A DNA stretch of 64,000 nucleotides from Acidobacteriota bacterium (lineage in GTDB: Bacteria; Acidobacteriota; Terriglobia; Terriglobales; Acidobacteriaceae). Made by a program: the position numbers and the translations under genes. The notes under the pieces were generated by a model. That model did no database searches. It was not told where the DNA came from and saw only the letters and a list, made by a program, of their open reading frames with translations. Below, one piece after another: positions 34,931-44,461 of the stretch (position 1 is its first letter; each line of letters begins with the position of its first letter). Location of the stretch: contig QIBA01000046.1 of the NCBI GenBank assembly GCA_003225175.1, positions 26,675 through 90,674 on the forward strand, written 5' to 3'.

Positions 34931-35273
34931 GTAGGTCTCTCTCGATCTTACGTTCGTGCCAAAGCCGCAGCGGACGGCTATAGGTAATGGCTCCAAATGC
35001 GGCAATGGCTGCGAGTAAGAGCGTGTTGCTGGCCCACAGCAGGATGCGCGCGATCTTAGTATGCGAAATCCGCGTCAGAATGGCGGCGTTCTGAGGCGTG
35101 AGAAGCAAAGCTAGCGCGAGCGTCATCAGGCCGACACCGGCCAGAAGGCTCGTCACATTCTTCGCCCACTTGCCCTTGGAGTGATACTCGGCAAAGAGCC
35201 GAAAACCGTAGACAGTGAGCGCCGCAATGAGCACGAAGTTGACGATTACTGCAATTGCCTCGCGAAGGTGCAT
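34905..35273 (-). CDS. Small four-helix membrane protein coupled to the Nramp-like gene
   Basis: ATG 35273 gives MHLREAIAVIVNFVLIAALT. The 122 residues hold about three helices (AVIVNFVLIAALTVYGFRLF; NVTSLLAGVGLMTLALALLL; ILLWASNTLLLAAIAAFGAI) and a basic C-terminus. Upstream in-frame codons are polar and unlikely to be translated. It overlaps the start of the transporter gene by 26 bases, so the two are co-translated. I do not recognise a family. Confidence 0.6.
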   Translation of the reverse strand: MHLREAIAVIVNFVLIAALTVYGFRLFAEYHSKGKWAKNVTSLLAGVGLMTLALALLLTPQNAAILTRISHTKIARILLWASNTLLLAAIAAFGAITYSRPLRLWHERKIERDLRSELPKIP

Positions 35274-35432
35274 CTCTGGTTGTTGAGACGCTACGTAGTT
35301 ATGCGGGGTTGGAATCCAGAGTAGATGTTTTCGGCTTAGTACTTTGCTTTGTGCAATTTTGGTAAGAGGCCAAGGTCTACTGCGGGCCTGGTGCACCTGG
35401 TTCGAAGAGTTAACTCGAAGATTACTAACCAG

Positions 35433-36815
35433 TTACTCCCCAGCTACGGTCATTCCTTCAATACGCAAAGTGGGGGCTGCGATTGAGCTACGGAACTCGA
35501 GGTCATTTCCGATGGCGGAGACGTTGCGGAACATTTCTTTCAAGTTACCCGCCACGGTGATCTCTTCCACTGGAAAGCTGAACTCACCATTCTCGATCCA
35601 TAGGCCGGAGGCCCCGCGAGAGAAATCTCCGGTGACCAGGTTCACCCCGAATCCTAAAAACTCGGTCACATATAGGCCGCTGCGAATATCGCGCAAAATG
35701 TCCTTCGGGCTTTTGTCACCAGGCTGCAGATAGAAATTTCCCGAGCCGATACCAGGATTGCCGGTCAGTCCGCGAGCGGCATTACCGGTGGTTTGCAGCT
35801 TCAGCTTTCGGGCCGTGTACGTATTCAGCAGATAACTCTTCAGAACTCCGCGCTCCACGACTACTGTACGGCGCGTGGGCACGCCTTCACCGTCGAACGG
35901 AGAAGAGCCGAAGCCCCCAATCATCGTGCCATCGTCAACGATCGTAATGTTCTCCCCTGCGATCTGCTCTCCCAGCTTACCGGTCAGGTAAGAGGAATGA
36001 CGATAGATGGCATCCCCGTTCACGGCGTCGAAGATGTGATCGATCAGGCCGCGCGAGACCATCGGATCGAAGACCACGGGAACCTTCTGCGTGGGGACTT
36101 TGCGAGCGCCTACGCGACGCAAAGTGCGCTCTGCTGCCTTTCGACCAACGGATTCAGGCGATTCCAGTTTCTGCAGAGTGCGGCAGGCCGAGTACCAGTA
36201 GTCGCGCTGCATGGCTGAGCCTTCCGCCTGTGCGATGGGAACCGCAGAGACCGAGCAGTACGAGCGGCGATAATCACCAACAAATCCCAGCGAGTTAGCC
36301 AGGACCTTGTACCCCGTGGCCGCGTCGAAAGAACCACCGTCGGAATTCGTGATGCGGGGATCGGCCGCCATTGCCGCCGCCTCTGCGCGACGCGCGTAGT
36401 CAATCCTGTCGGCGGCCGAGAGCGAGTAGACATCGTCGTAATAAAGATCCAGGTCCTGCTTGAGCGATCCTAGAGCAGCTGCATCGGGTAAGCCGGCGAT
36501 CGGATCTTCGGAAGTCGCTCGCGCCAGCGTCATCGCGCTCGAGACTAGGCGCTCAACTCCTTCGTGGGAAAAGTCGCTGGTATGAGTTGCGGCAGCGCGC
36601 GCGCCCACAAATACTCGCAATCCCAGCGCTCGCGCGCCGGACTCCTTAAGGGTTTCAACTTCACCCAGCCGAACCAGCGTCGAGAACTCATTACCATCGC
36701 GCGCAATGGCGTCGGCTGAAGTAGCTCCCGATTTCATCGCGCGTTCCACTACTTCAACTGCGATCTCCTTGAGTCCTGCTCCGAGTTCGATTCTTTCCTG
36801 AGTTTCAATTGGCAT
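35433..36815 (-). CDS. pmbA: TldE/PmbA metalloprotease-like subunit
   Basis: The 460-residue protein has the N-terminal TldD/TldE helical-sheet domain (DAIARDGNEFSTLVRLGEVE; GARALGLRVFVGARAAATHT) and the C-terminal domain (VVFDPMVSRGLIDHIFDAVN; PFDGEGVPTRRTVVVERGVL). TldE forms a heterodimer with TldD; the zinc site lies in TldD, and this protein lacks HExxxH as expected. The complex degrades unfolded peptides and matures some RiPPs. The partner tldD lies just upstream at 37019-38446 with ~200 bases between, in the same direction. Confidence 0.95.
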   Translation of the reverse strand: MPIETQERIELGAGLKEIAVEVVERAMKSGATSADAIARDGNEFSTLVRLGEVETLKESGARALGLRVFVGARAAATHTSDFSHEGVERLVSSAMTLARATSEDPIAGLPDAAALGSLKQDLDLYYDDVYSLSAADRIDYARRAEAAAMAADPRITNSDGGSFDAATGYKVLANSLGFVGDYRRSYCSVSAVPIAQAEGSAMQRDYWYSACRTLQKLESPESVGRKAAERTLRRVGARKVPTQKVPVVFDPMVSRGLIDHIFDAVNGDAIYRHSSYLTGKLGEQIAGENITIVDDGTMIGGFGSSPFDGEGVPTRRTVVVERGVLKSYLLNTYTARKLKLQTTGNAARGLTGNPGIGSGNFYLQPGDKSPKDILRDIRSGLYVTEFLGFGVNLVTGDFSRGASGLWIENGEFSFPVEEITVAGNLKEMFRNVSAIGNDLEFRSSIAAPTLRIEGMTVAGE

Positions 36816-37018
36816 TAAGTTTTAATCGCATCTAATACAACGGCCACTAGTGCGTTTTTGTTCCATATTGGAATATCGTGTTGAGCTCTCACCGAAAAGC
36901 GCGACCCACCAGCCGCGCAGCAAGAGTGCCGCGCCCACGGCGCTCAATTTGTTTTTTCAGACCCCCAGGGCTTACGCCGCGGGACTACGAGAATGCCGCG
37001 CTCCGGCTTTGCAGAAGA

Positions 37019-38446
37019 TTATCCCGTTCCTCCGACCGTCAACCGATCCACCTTGATCGTGGGCATTCCTACGCCCACCGGCACGGACTGTCCGTCCTTG
37101 CCACACGTGCCCACACCTTCATCGAGCTGAAGATCATTGCCCACCATGGAAACGCGTGTAAGCACATCCGGACCGTTGCCGATCAGCGTGGCATTCTTTA
37201 CCGGTGTGGTGATCTCGCCATCTTCGATCAGATACGCCTCGGAAGTTGAGAATACGAACTTACCGTTCGTGATATCCACTTGACCACCACCGAAATTCAC
37301 GGCGAAGAGCCCGCGCTTTACTGACTTGATGATGTCCTGAGGATCGTCCTGGCCGGCAAGCATGTAAGTGTTCGTCATGCGAGGCATGGGAATGTGCTCG
37401 TAGCTCTCGCGGCGTCCATTGCCGGTGTTCGCGATGCCCATCAGGCGCGCTGATAGCTTGTCGCTGATGTAGCCCTTGAGAATTCCGTTTTCGATTAGCG
37501 TTGTGTGCTGCGTGGGAGAACCTTCATCGTCGACGTTGATTGAGCCACGCTTCGATGGCATCGTGCCGTGGTCAACCACCGTGACCTTCTCGCTCGCGAC
37601 TCGCTTGCCAACGAGTCCGGCAAACGCCGAAGTTTTTTTGCGGTTGAAATCAGCTTCGAGTCCATGGCCCACGGCTTCGTGGAGCAGAACACCGGGCCAT
37701 CCGGGACCGAGCACAACTTCCATCTCTCCCGCGGGAGTCTCTCGCGCATCGAGTTGAATGATCGCTTGTCGCGCCGCTTCGTGAGCGAAGTACTCAGGAG
37801 TTTTCTCGGTCTGGAAATACTCGATGCCAACACGCCCACCTCCACCGGAGTTGCCACGTGCGGAGTTCGGACCGTCTTTGGCGATGCAGAAGATGCTCAT
37901 GCGTGCCAGAGGCTGCGAGTCGGAGGCAATTACGCCGTCGGATCCGACTACGAGAATCCGGCGCAGTTCATCGGCGTAGCTGGCACGAACCTGAACGATT
38001 CGGGAATCATGGTTGCGACTGTGCCGGTCTGCGCGCTGAAGTAGCTCGACCTTTGCTGCAACCTCGGCATCAACGGAGGGTGAGGCGACGGCGTACAGAG
38101 TATGGCCGCCTGTCGGGTCCTTAAGATTTACGACCGGCTGCTTGTTCGGGCCGCTGGCGATCAGCGCCGCAGTCCGGGCAGCCCGCAGAATGCGCTCCGG
38201 GGAGAGATCGTCTGTGTAGGCGTATCCGGTACGTTCGCCCGAGATCACGCGGACGCCGCAACCCGCCGAAATGCCTTGAGTTGCCGACTTGATTAGTGAC
38301 TCATCGAGGCTTAGCGAAGTTGAAGTGTGATACTCGAAGTAGAGATCAGCATAGTCGCCGCCCGCCGACAAAGCCTCTCCCAGATACCGTTCCAGATCCC
38401 GGTTCGTGAGACCGAACTTTTGAAAGAAAAATGCGCGATGGTCCAT
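37019..38446 (-). CDS. tldD: TldD zinc metalloprotease subunit
   Basis: The 475 residues include the zinc motif HEAVGH (within LLHEAVGHGLEADFNRKKTS) and the downstream AFAGLVGKRVASEKVTVVDH. The substrate-channel region has GSINVDDEGSPTQHTTLIEN. The later AGQDDPQDIIKSVKRGLFAV and GGQVDITNGKFVFSTSEAYL match the C-terminal barrel. It pairs with TldE downstream. TldD/E is known to cleave leader peptides of microcin B17-type RiPPs and to remove unfolded peptides. A bufferin operon lies elsewhere in the window, but a link is speculative. Confidence 0.96.
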   Translation of the reverse strand: MDHRAFFFQKFGLTNRDLERYLGEALSAGGDYADLYFEYHTSTSLSLDESLIKSATQGISAGCGVRVISGERTGYAYTDDLSPERILRAARTAALIASGPNKQPVVNLKDPTGGHTLYAVASPSVDAEVAAKVELLQRADRHSRNHDSRIVQVRASYADELRRILVVGSDGVIASDSQPLARMSIFCIAKDGPNSARGNSGGGGRVGIEYFQTEKTPEYFAHEAARQAIIQLDARETPAGEMEVVLGPGWPGVLLHEAVGHGLEADFNRKKTSAFAGLVGKRVASEKVTVVDHGTMPSKRGSINVDDEGSPTQHTTLIENGILKGYISDKLSARLMGIANTGNGRRESYEHIPMPRMTNTYMLAGQDDPQDIIKSVKRGLFAVNFGGGQVDITNGKFVFSTSEAYLIEDGEITTPVKNATLIGNGPDVLTRVSMVGNDLQLDEGVGTCGKDGQSVPVGVGMPTIKVDRLTVGGTG

Positions 38447-38744
38447 GAAAAACCAGCTTCTAAGCGGCTAAGCTCCTGAGCTGCTAGCCTGCCTCCATCA
38501 GATTAACACCGAGCTTTTCCAGCAGCACGACGAAGCCGGATTTGATGGCCTCCGGCTTATTTCCCAGCAGTCTGCTGCTCTTCGATTTAGGTACCAATTT
38601 TGTCTCAGATTTTCCATTCCCTTAGCTCAGAAGATTAAGAGATTAGCGGCTTAGGAGCTTACCTGGCGCATTCTGGCATATCATCCAGCTACTCTGGATT
38701 TCAGTGGCGCGCAGCTTAGGTCACGGTGACAATGGATACTCGGC

Positions 38745-39950
38745 ATGACGCACGGCGCCGATCCATTTCTGCTACAGCTCCTGGTGATCTTCCTTTGGGC
38801 GAAGATCTTCGGCGAACTCTTTGAGCAGCTCTCATTGCCTGCGGTGCTGGGAGAGATCCTCTCAGGCGTTGTGCTCGGTCCTTATCTCACCGGTTTCATC
38901 ATTCCCAGCCAAGCCACCACCTCAATCGGCGAACTCGGCGCGATCTTCCTTCTTTTTACTGTAGGTCTTGAGACGAGGCCCAAGGAACTGATTCGCATCG
39001 GCGCATCCGCATTGGGAGTCGCTCTTGCCGGCGTTGCCTTGCCGTTCCTGATGGGACTCACCTTCCTCCTCATTCGACATCATCCCGGTCACGAAGCCGT
39101 CTTCATCGCAGCTGCTATGGTGGCAACCAGCGTCGGCATTACCGCGCGCGTCCTGGAGGACCTCGGCGTACTGCAGACACGCCCTGCAAAGATCATTTTG
39201 GGAGCCGCGGTTTTCGACGACATTCTCGGCATGGTGCTGCTTGCGGTGGTGGTGGGCTTCGTCTCCTCCGGCTCGATCGCCTGGATCCAGCTGAGCGTGC
39301 TACTGGCGGAAGCGGTCGGATTCGCGCTGATCATGATCTTCTTCGCGCCACGCGTGATTCAGCGCATGCGTCCCGGATTGGAACGGATGGAAACGCACAA
39401 TGCCCCACTCGTTCTGGCTCTGGCCATTTGTCTCGCGCTCTCTGTAGGAGCGGAAAAGATCGGTATGGCCGCAATCATCGGCGCCTTCTTCGCGGGATTG
39501 GCTTTCGCCGAATACGCCCCGGAATGGCACCTGATGCCGCGCGTCGCCGGCATCAACGAATTCCTGGCTCCGTTCTTCTTCTTCGTGATGGGAGCCAAGC
39601 TCAACCTGAGCGTCTTCAACGGATCGTTATGGCTCGCGGCCAGTGTAATTGCGGTTCTCGCGATTGTTTCCAAACTTGTTGGTTGCGGACTTCCGGTTCT
39701 GCGCGAAGGCAGGGATACTGCATTGAAAGTCGGAGTAGGCATGACACCGCGCGGAGAGGTTGGGCTGATCATTGCCCTGCTTGGTCTGCAGATGAAGATG
39801 ATCTCCGACGCCGCTTACGCAATCGTTGTTTTCATGACCGGAGCGACTACAATCTTCGCACCGATCGCGCTGCGATTCCTGTATCGCAAGCAGGAGCGCA
39901 AGGACGTGGTTCCACAATACGACACGGGAGAGACTGTCGAGAGGGTTTGA
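38745..39950 (+). CDS. CPA2-type cation:proton antiporter
   Basis: The 401-residue protein has about 12 membrane helices and the Na+/H+ exchanger fold: LSLPAVLGEILSGVVLGPYL (helix 2), IFLLFTVGLETRPKELIRIG, an AAAMVATSVGITARVLEDLG ion-site region and ILGAAVFDDILGMVLLAVVV with the DD motif expected for electrogenic exchange. No TrkA-N regulatory domain is attached; the C-terminal 25 residues are soluble. It exchanges Na+ or K+ for protons at the inner membrane. The gene stands alone. The upstream 298 bases hold only short AT-rich repeats of the type GATTAGCGGCTTAGGAGC. Confidence 0.9.
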   Translation: MTHGADPFLLQLLVIFLWAKIFGELFEQLSLPAVLGEILSGVVLGPYLTGFIIPSQATTSIGELGAIFLLFTVGLETRPKELIRIGASALGVALAGVALPFLMGLTFLLIRHHPGHEAVFIAAAMVATSVGITARVLEDLGVLQTRPAKIILGAAVFDDILGMVLLAVVVGFVSSGSIAWIQLSVLLAEAVGFALIMIFFAPRVIQRMRPGLERMETHNAPLVLALAICLALSVGAEKIGMAAIIGAFFAGLAFAEYAPEWHLMPRVAGINEFLAPFFFFVMGAKLNLSVFNGSLWLAASVIAVLAIVSKLVGCGLPVLREGRDTALKVGVGMTPRGEVGLIIALLGLQMKMISDAAYAIVVFMTGATTIFAPIALRFLYRKQERKDVVPQYDTGETVERV

Positions 39951-39991
39951 AACTGAACGCCTGCATGTTGCATCTCCAGCTTCGAATCATG

Positions 39992-41260
39992 CTACTTAGC
40001 TGCTAAGGCCTTCAACAAGTCCGCCTCGCTTGTATCTTGACCCATATCCCAGAACATAAGGCCAGCGAGGCCGTGCTGTCGTACGTATTGCCGCTTTGCC
40101 TGCAGTGCCTCGGGACAGTCATAGCTGAAGAACTCTCCCTTGTTCCAAATTGAACACGTGGCGCTCTTTGGATAGAACTGCCGGTCAGCGCTGCCCGGCC
40201 ACGCCTTCAGGTTGCGATATTCGGGGGATGACTTTGACGCCTCCTTTGCAGGCTGGTAGAGGCCGTGATTTGCGTTGCCAACGCCAGTCCATCCCTTGCC
40301 GTAAAAAGGCACTCCCAGCATGATTTTTCGTGCCGGCACTCCTGTGTGTAAGAAATCTTGTACTGCATGCGCGCCGAAGTGCGTGTCTTCGGGCGGCTTC
40401 GACGGGTCAGCTGGATCATGAAAGAGCGCGCTGTGCAGGTTCGTGACCTTCTCGCCGTTCCAGTGCATGTCGTACGCCATGATGTTGATGTAGTTCATAT
40501 ATCGGCCAAGCGTTCTCAGGTCGTAGTGCTTGTAGTCTTCTTGCGTCGCGGGAATTGCCGCAGTGAGCAGCAGTCCTGGACGAACGGCGTCGAGTTGGCG
40601 CCGGAACTCGGCGGCCATCACGTTCAGATTCTTGGTGTCTTCTGGGCGCCCGGGAATCAGGCCGCCGTCAACAGGATATTCCCAGTCGATGTCAACTCCA
40701 TCGAAGATCCCGGGCGCGTGAATTCCGGAGGCGAAGTTGCCGTGGACATACATGTCAATACAGGAACGCACAAAGGCACGGACATTTGCAGGATGCGCCG
40801 CATCGGAAAAGCCCTCAGAGTTGATCCAACCGCCCAACGAGATGAGGATTTTCAATTTGGGAAACTGCTTCTTGAGTTCCTGAAGTTGATGAAAGGTGCC
40901 GCGCAGTTGATTCGGGTCTGTCGAGTCGGCTGCGCCGTCAACGCTGTCGCTTGCCGAGTATGCGCGCTTCAACTCCAAATTGGCATCCAGAAGCTGGCAT
41001 CGGCTCTGTGAAATCTTTCCGAAGGCGTAGTTGAGCTGCGTGAGCAAGCCGGCCGCGCCGTTCGTCGCAAGCTGCTTCAGGGGATAGTCGCCGTTGGATG
41101 CGTGGCGTTCGGCGTAGTAGCCGACGAGTTGTGGGTGGGCAGCTTGAGCCGAAGCCAGAGTGGGAAGGAGCAGGACGATTAAGGCTGCCAGCCTTGACGT
41201 GGATCTGGGCGCTCCTGCGCGGATGTTGACTTCTCTTTCGGAGGGATCGAGCCGCTGCAT
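39992..41260 (-). CDS. Secreted GH18 chitinase-like glycoside hydrolase
   Basis: The 422 residues begin with a signal peptide (SRLAALIVLLLPTLASAQA). The single GH18 barrel shows QLVGYYAERHASNGDYPLKQ, ILISLGGWINSEGFS and the catalytic DxxDxDxE as FDGVDIDWEYP (Asp187, Asp190, Asp192, Glu194). Later signatures are NIMAYDMHWNG and GVPFYGKGW and a closing GLAGLMFWDMGQD. All catalytic residues for retaining substrate-assisted cleavage of beta-1,4-GlcNAc chains are present. No carbohydrate-binding module is attached. It converges with the antiporter gene. Confidence 0.94.
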   Translation of the reverse strand: MQRLDPSEREVNIRAGAPRSTSRLAALIVLLLPTLASAQAAHPQLVGYYAERHASNGDYPLKQLATNGAAGLLTQLNYAFGKISQSRCQLLDANLELKRAYSASDSVDGAADSTDPNQLRGTFHQLQELKKQFPKLKILISLGGWINSEGFSDAAHPANVRAFVRSCIDMYVHGNFASGIHAPGIFDGVDIDWEYPVDGGLIPGRPEDTKNLNVMAAEFRRQLDAVRPGLLLTAAIPATQEDYKHYDLRTLGRYMNYINIMAYDMHWNGEKVTNLHSALFHDPADPSKPPEDTHFGAHAVQDFLHTGVPARKIMLGVPFYGKGWTGVGNANHGLYQPAKEASKSSPEYRNLKAWPGSADRQFYPKSATCSIWNKGEFFSYDCPEALQAKRQYVRQHGLAGLMFWDMGQDTSEADLLKALAAK

Positions 41261-41464
41261 TCCCTAACTGTAAAGCAGGTCTATGTCTTCCACCGGCTCA
41301 GGCGGCCGGAACCGCGCAAGCAAGACCCTGCTATTTCGGAATGACAGAATGTCGAAGAACGGCTCATACTTCACCTGATGACGCGATTACCCGGTTCTTC
41401 GCGAGCGCCAAACGCGCGCGCTAACCCAGATCTTCTGCAGAGAGACACGAGCGAGGACTCAACA

Positions 41465-41566
41465 ATGCTTTCGTCCCATTTAAGTGGCGAAGGCATCTAC
41501 CCCGTGTTATCGTCTGTGACTATTATTAGCCTGATTTTGGCTTGTTTTGTGTACATTGCCCTGTGA
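41465..41566 (+). CDS. Possible 33-residue membrane peptide
   Basis: An ATG preceded by GAGGA at 8-9 bases starts a 33-codon frame whose second half is one membrane helix (VTIISLILACFVYIAL). It is followed by the tonB-like gene after ~115 bases. Small single-helix proteins of this kind are real in many bacteria, but there is no independent support here, and the longer in-frame version from 41378 looks non-coding at its N-terminus. Confidence 0.35.
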   Translation: MLSSHLSGEGIYPVLSSVTIISLILACFVYIAL

Positions 41567-41681
41567 ATCCTGACAGGACCTGGCGGACGTACTAGAGAGT
41601 ATTAAGAAAATTCCTGCCTTGCTAGCGCAAGGTCTTGGAACTTTTTGGTGCGAAGACGGTCTATACTACGGAGTACGACTG

Positions 41682-42581
41682 ATGGCTACCTCGGCCCAAC
41701 CGGCACCTCGACTTCCCGGCTCGGGAGGTGTCGCTCCGCCTAAAGAACCGACCGACATTCTGCCAACACTGTTTGGCGAAGGGTACGGCACTTATGCCGT
41801 GCAGTCGCGAAATTTCTATACATCGATTCTTATCCACACAGTTGCGTTGGCATTGCTGCTCTATGTCACGCATCAGGTAGTCACGCATCGCGTGCAAATC
41901 GCTCAGGCGCTCGGTCCAGTCGTCGATATTGGCGCTTACATTCCTATGCCTTCTGCGGCAAAACAAGTCGGCGGCGGTGGTGGTGGTGGAGATCGCGACA
42001 AGCTCGAAGCCAGCAAAGGCGTTCCGCCAAAATTCAGCATGCAGCAGATCACGCCTCCGACTGTTGTAATTCGCAACGATCATCCAAAGCTGGCGGTTGA
42101 ACAGACCGTGATGGTTCCACCGCAAGTGAGGATCAATCAGGTAGGACCGATTGGATCTCTGACCAGCGTGCTGAGTGTGCCCTCAAACGGCACAGGATAT
42201 GGTTCCGGTGTCGGAGAATCGTGCTGTGGCGGTGTAGGCAATGGGAATGGACGCGGAGTGGGACCTGGCGACACGGCGGGGATTGGCGGTGGAGTGTTTC
42301 AGGTTGGCGGCGGCGTAGCCCCTCCGCGAATTAAGTACCAGACCGAACCGGAATTCTCAGAAGAAGCCCGCAAAGCCAAGCATCAGGGAACAGTCGTGGT
42401 GCGAGCGACGGTCGGTCAGGACGGGAAAATCCACAATCCTCACGTGGTTCGTTCCCTTGGTCTGGGACTGGACGAAAAAGCTATCGAAGCAGTCAATCAG
42501 TGGCTCTTTGAGCCTGCGATTAAGGACGGACGCAAGGTAGCGGTTTACGTCGATATTGAAGTGAACTTCCGGTTGTATTAG
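41682..42581 (+). CDS. TonB-family energy transducer
   Basis: The start at 41682 (MATSAQPAPRLPGSGG) is chosen since the preceding in-frame codons are poor. A cytoplasmic Pro-rich segment is followed by one membrane helix (YTSILIHTVALALLLYVTHQ), a Gly-rich periplasmic spacer with GGGGGGGD and a CC pair, and a C-terminal TonB domain (PPRIKYQTEPEFSEEARKAK; GTVVVRATVGQDGKIHNPHV; AIEAVNQWLFEPAIKDGRKV). It couples proton-motive force to outer-membrane receptors, but no ExbB/ExbD lies beside it. Acidobacteria have many such orphan TonB proteins. Confidence 0.9.
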   Translation: MATSAQPAPRLPGSGGVAPPKEPTDILPTLFGEGYGTYAVQSRNFYTSILIHTVALALLLYVTHQVVTHRVQIAQALGPVVDIGAYIPMPSAAKQVGGGGGGGDRDKLEASKGVPPKFSMQQITPPTVVIRNDHPKLAVEQTVMVPPQVRINQVGPIGSLTSVLSVPSNGTGYGSGVGESCCGGVGNGNGRGVGPGDTAGIGGGVFQVGGGVAPPRIKYQTEPEFSEEARKAKHQGTVVVRATVGQDGKIHNPHVVRSLGLGLDEKAIEAVNQWLFEPAIKDGRKVAVYVDIEVNFRLY

Positions 42582-42668
42582 TCCCGTTCTGTGAGCCCCA
42601 AAAACAGTTCTGATTTCTACCCTCTTGGTGAGCTCCCCGAATGCTGCGACTTCGGCGCTCAGTGAGAG

Positions 42669-43250
42669 CTACTTCTTAGTCGGTGTCCTCTCAAGTCCCA
42701 CGTCCCTGACAAGTTTTTTCACCACTTCATCGACGTGGTTGTCGGCTTCCAGGAACGCGGCGGCGACTTCCAGTCGCTTGTGATCTTCGTGCTTCTCAAG
42801 CAGAACCACCACATGAGCGATCGCGGCTTTCTCGGTTCCCATACCTTCAGGAGTCTTAGCCTTCACGCCGACATCTTCCCGTGAGATCTCCAGAAGCTGC
42901 GCAATACTTTCTCGAATGCGGTCTGCGACAGGCCCGATCTTGGGAGCATCGAGGATTAACGTGGAATCCACATTGCAAACTTCCCATCCCGCTTCACGAA
43001 CCTTCGTCAAGGCTTGCAGCACAAAGGTAGAGGAGTCGGCCCCCTTCCATTGCGGATCAGAAGGAGGAAAATAGCTTCCAATATCGCCCGCGGCGATCGC
43101 GCCGAGCAAAGCATCGGTGAGCGCATGCAGCAGCACGTCGCCGTCGGAGTGCCCCGCGAGTCCATGCGTATGCTTTAGCTCGACGCCGCCAATCCGGAGC
43201 GGCACGCCTTTTTTGAATTCGTGCGAATCCCAACCGTAGCCAATGCGCAT
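42669..43250 (-). CDS. ispF: 2-C-methyl-D-erythritol 2,4-cyclodiphosphate synthase
   Basis: The product closes CDP-ME-2-phosphate to MEcPP in the MEP isoprenoid pathway. Metal ligands are visible in GYGWDSHEFK (Asp8, His10) and HSDGDVLLHALTD (His42). The substrate loops GDIGSYFPPSD and KTPEGMGTEKAAIAH are intact. The enzyme proper ends near residue 155. A ~38-residue C-terminal extension (VVLLEKHEDHKRLEVAAAFL...) is unusual for IspF and may be helical. ispD lies upstream in the same direction, 218 bases away rather than fused or overlapping. Confidence 0.96.
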   Translation of the reverse strand: MRIGYGWDSHEFKKGVPLRIGGVELKHTHGLAGHSDGDVLLHALTDALLGAIAAGDIGSYFPPSDPQWKGADSSTFVLQALTKVREAGWEVCNVDSTLILDAPKIGPVADRIRESIAQLLEISREDVGVKAKTPEGMGTEKAAIAHVVVLLEKHEDHKRLEVAAAFLEADNHVDEVVKKLVRDVGLERTPTKK

Positions 43251-43468
43251 TTAGTTCTTATCCGGAAAACCTATGATGACGTGGGGATCAACGATACACA
43301 AAGAGCCGGAATATCGGGAGATGCCATCCGGTGATCGGATGCAGTAAGAACAACACGATCGGGGCATTCGGCGTTCTGCCAGTAGGCGATTTTGTGATTA
43401 TTAAGCAGGCCTACAGACACAAAGCCGACAGCTAATGGACCATGTCTTTACTTCGCCCGATGGTCCGA

Positions 43469-44218
43469 TCACCTGATCACCCGATTCTTCCTGTCTCCGT
43501 GGTGAAGTTGCTTTGCATAAAACTCTGCCAGTTCCATATCCGACGGCGTCGTGATCTTGATATTCCTGGGCGATCCCATCACTACCGCTACGTCATATCC
43601 CGCTCGTTCAACCAGTGATGCCTCGTCGGTGCCGATGAATCCGTCTTGCGCCGCATCGTCGAAGACTCGCTTCAGCAAGTCGTAGCGAAATCCTTGAGGG
43701 GTCTGCGCCATCACTACCCGCTCGCGGGGAACTGTTGACGTAATAATTGCGCCCTCGGCGGTGCGCTCGACTTGTTTGATGGTATCAACCGCCGGCAGCC
43801 CGGCAATTGCGGCGCCATGTTTGGCTGCAGCTTCGATCACATTCTCGATGATTTCCGAGTCGACGAACGGGCGAACCGCGTCGTGAACCAACACTACATC
43901 GTGCGCGTCGGCCTTCACCGTGGCTAGCGCATTCGCTACCGAATGCTGGCGGTGATCACCACCTACAAGTACGTGCATCTTCGGACGAAGGCGCTGCCCT
44001 GCCAGGAAATCGCGCAGGCGCTCGGCTTCGTTCTCCCGGACGGCAATGTAAATGTCGCTTACCTCCGAAACCTGCGAGAACTTCTCCAGCGTGTGCAGCA
44101 GAATCGGCTTGCCCGCGATCTCGGCGAACTGCTTCGTGGTCTGCCCCGGACGAACGCCGGACTGCGCAGCCATGCGCGTTCCCAATCCCGCCGCGGGAAT
44201 GATGACCACCACTCTCAT
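43469..44218 (-). CDS. ispD: 2-C-methyl-D-erythritol 4-phosphate cytidylyltransferase
   Basis: ATG 44218 gives MRVVVIIPAAGLGTRMAAQS, the standard nucleotide-binding start; codons farther upstream are not family-like. Further signatures are PILLHTLEKF, HDAVRPFVDSE (metal and substrate) and VPRERVVMAQTPQGFRYDLL plus TDEASLVERAGYDVAVVMGS. It transfers CMP to MEP in isoprenoid synthesis. It lies upstream of ispF. The 218-base gap between them contains no gene, only GATCACC-type short repeats near 43466-43490. Confidence 0.95.
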   Translation of the reverse strand: MRVVVIIPAAGLGTRMAAQSGVRPGQTTKQFAEIAGKPILLHTLEKFSQVSEVSDIYIAVRENEAERLRDFLAGQRLRPKMHVLVGGDHRQHSVANALATVKADAHDVVLVHDAVRPFVDSEIIENVIEAAAKHGAAIAGLPAVDTIKQVERTAEGAIITSTVPRERVVMAQTPQGFRYDLLKRVFDDAAQDGFIGTDEASLVERAGYDVAVVMGSPRNIKITTPSDMELAEFYAKQLHHGDRKNRVIR

Positions 44219-44461
44219 GGGAAGCGAAGTATAAGCTTCGCAGTCCCACCTAACAAACCGTGATTTCGCCGGGCAGGCGAAAGGCAAGACTGAACACCGA
44301 GGACACGGATGGACAGGTGGTTCGTGCTCGGTTCGTCGGTAGTGCTCATTTCGGGAGCGAAGTTACAGATACTTGCTCTTCCTACGTTCCCTCTCCGACC
44401 CGTGTTCCGCTTTTGCTTTGTCCGTGACACCATGTCCCGGTGGTGAAAAAATAATTCTGTG

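Noticed and set aside
40358..41011. 217-codon frame antisense to the GH18 gene
   Set aside because: It has no motif, and the GH18 gene on the other strand carries all catalytic signatures.
43450..43495. Short GATCACC/CGATC repeats between ispF and ispD as an operator
   Set aside because: They are short, imperfect and partly within the ispD end. No binding-site architecture could be defended.
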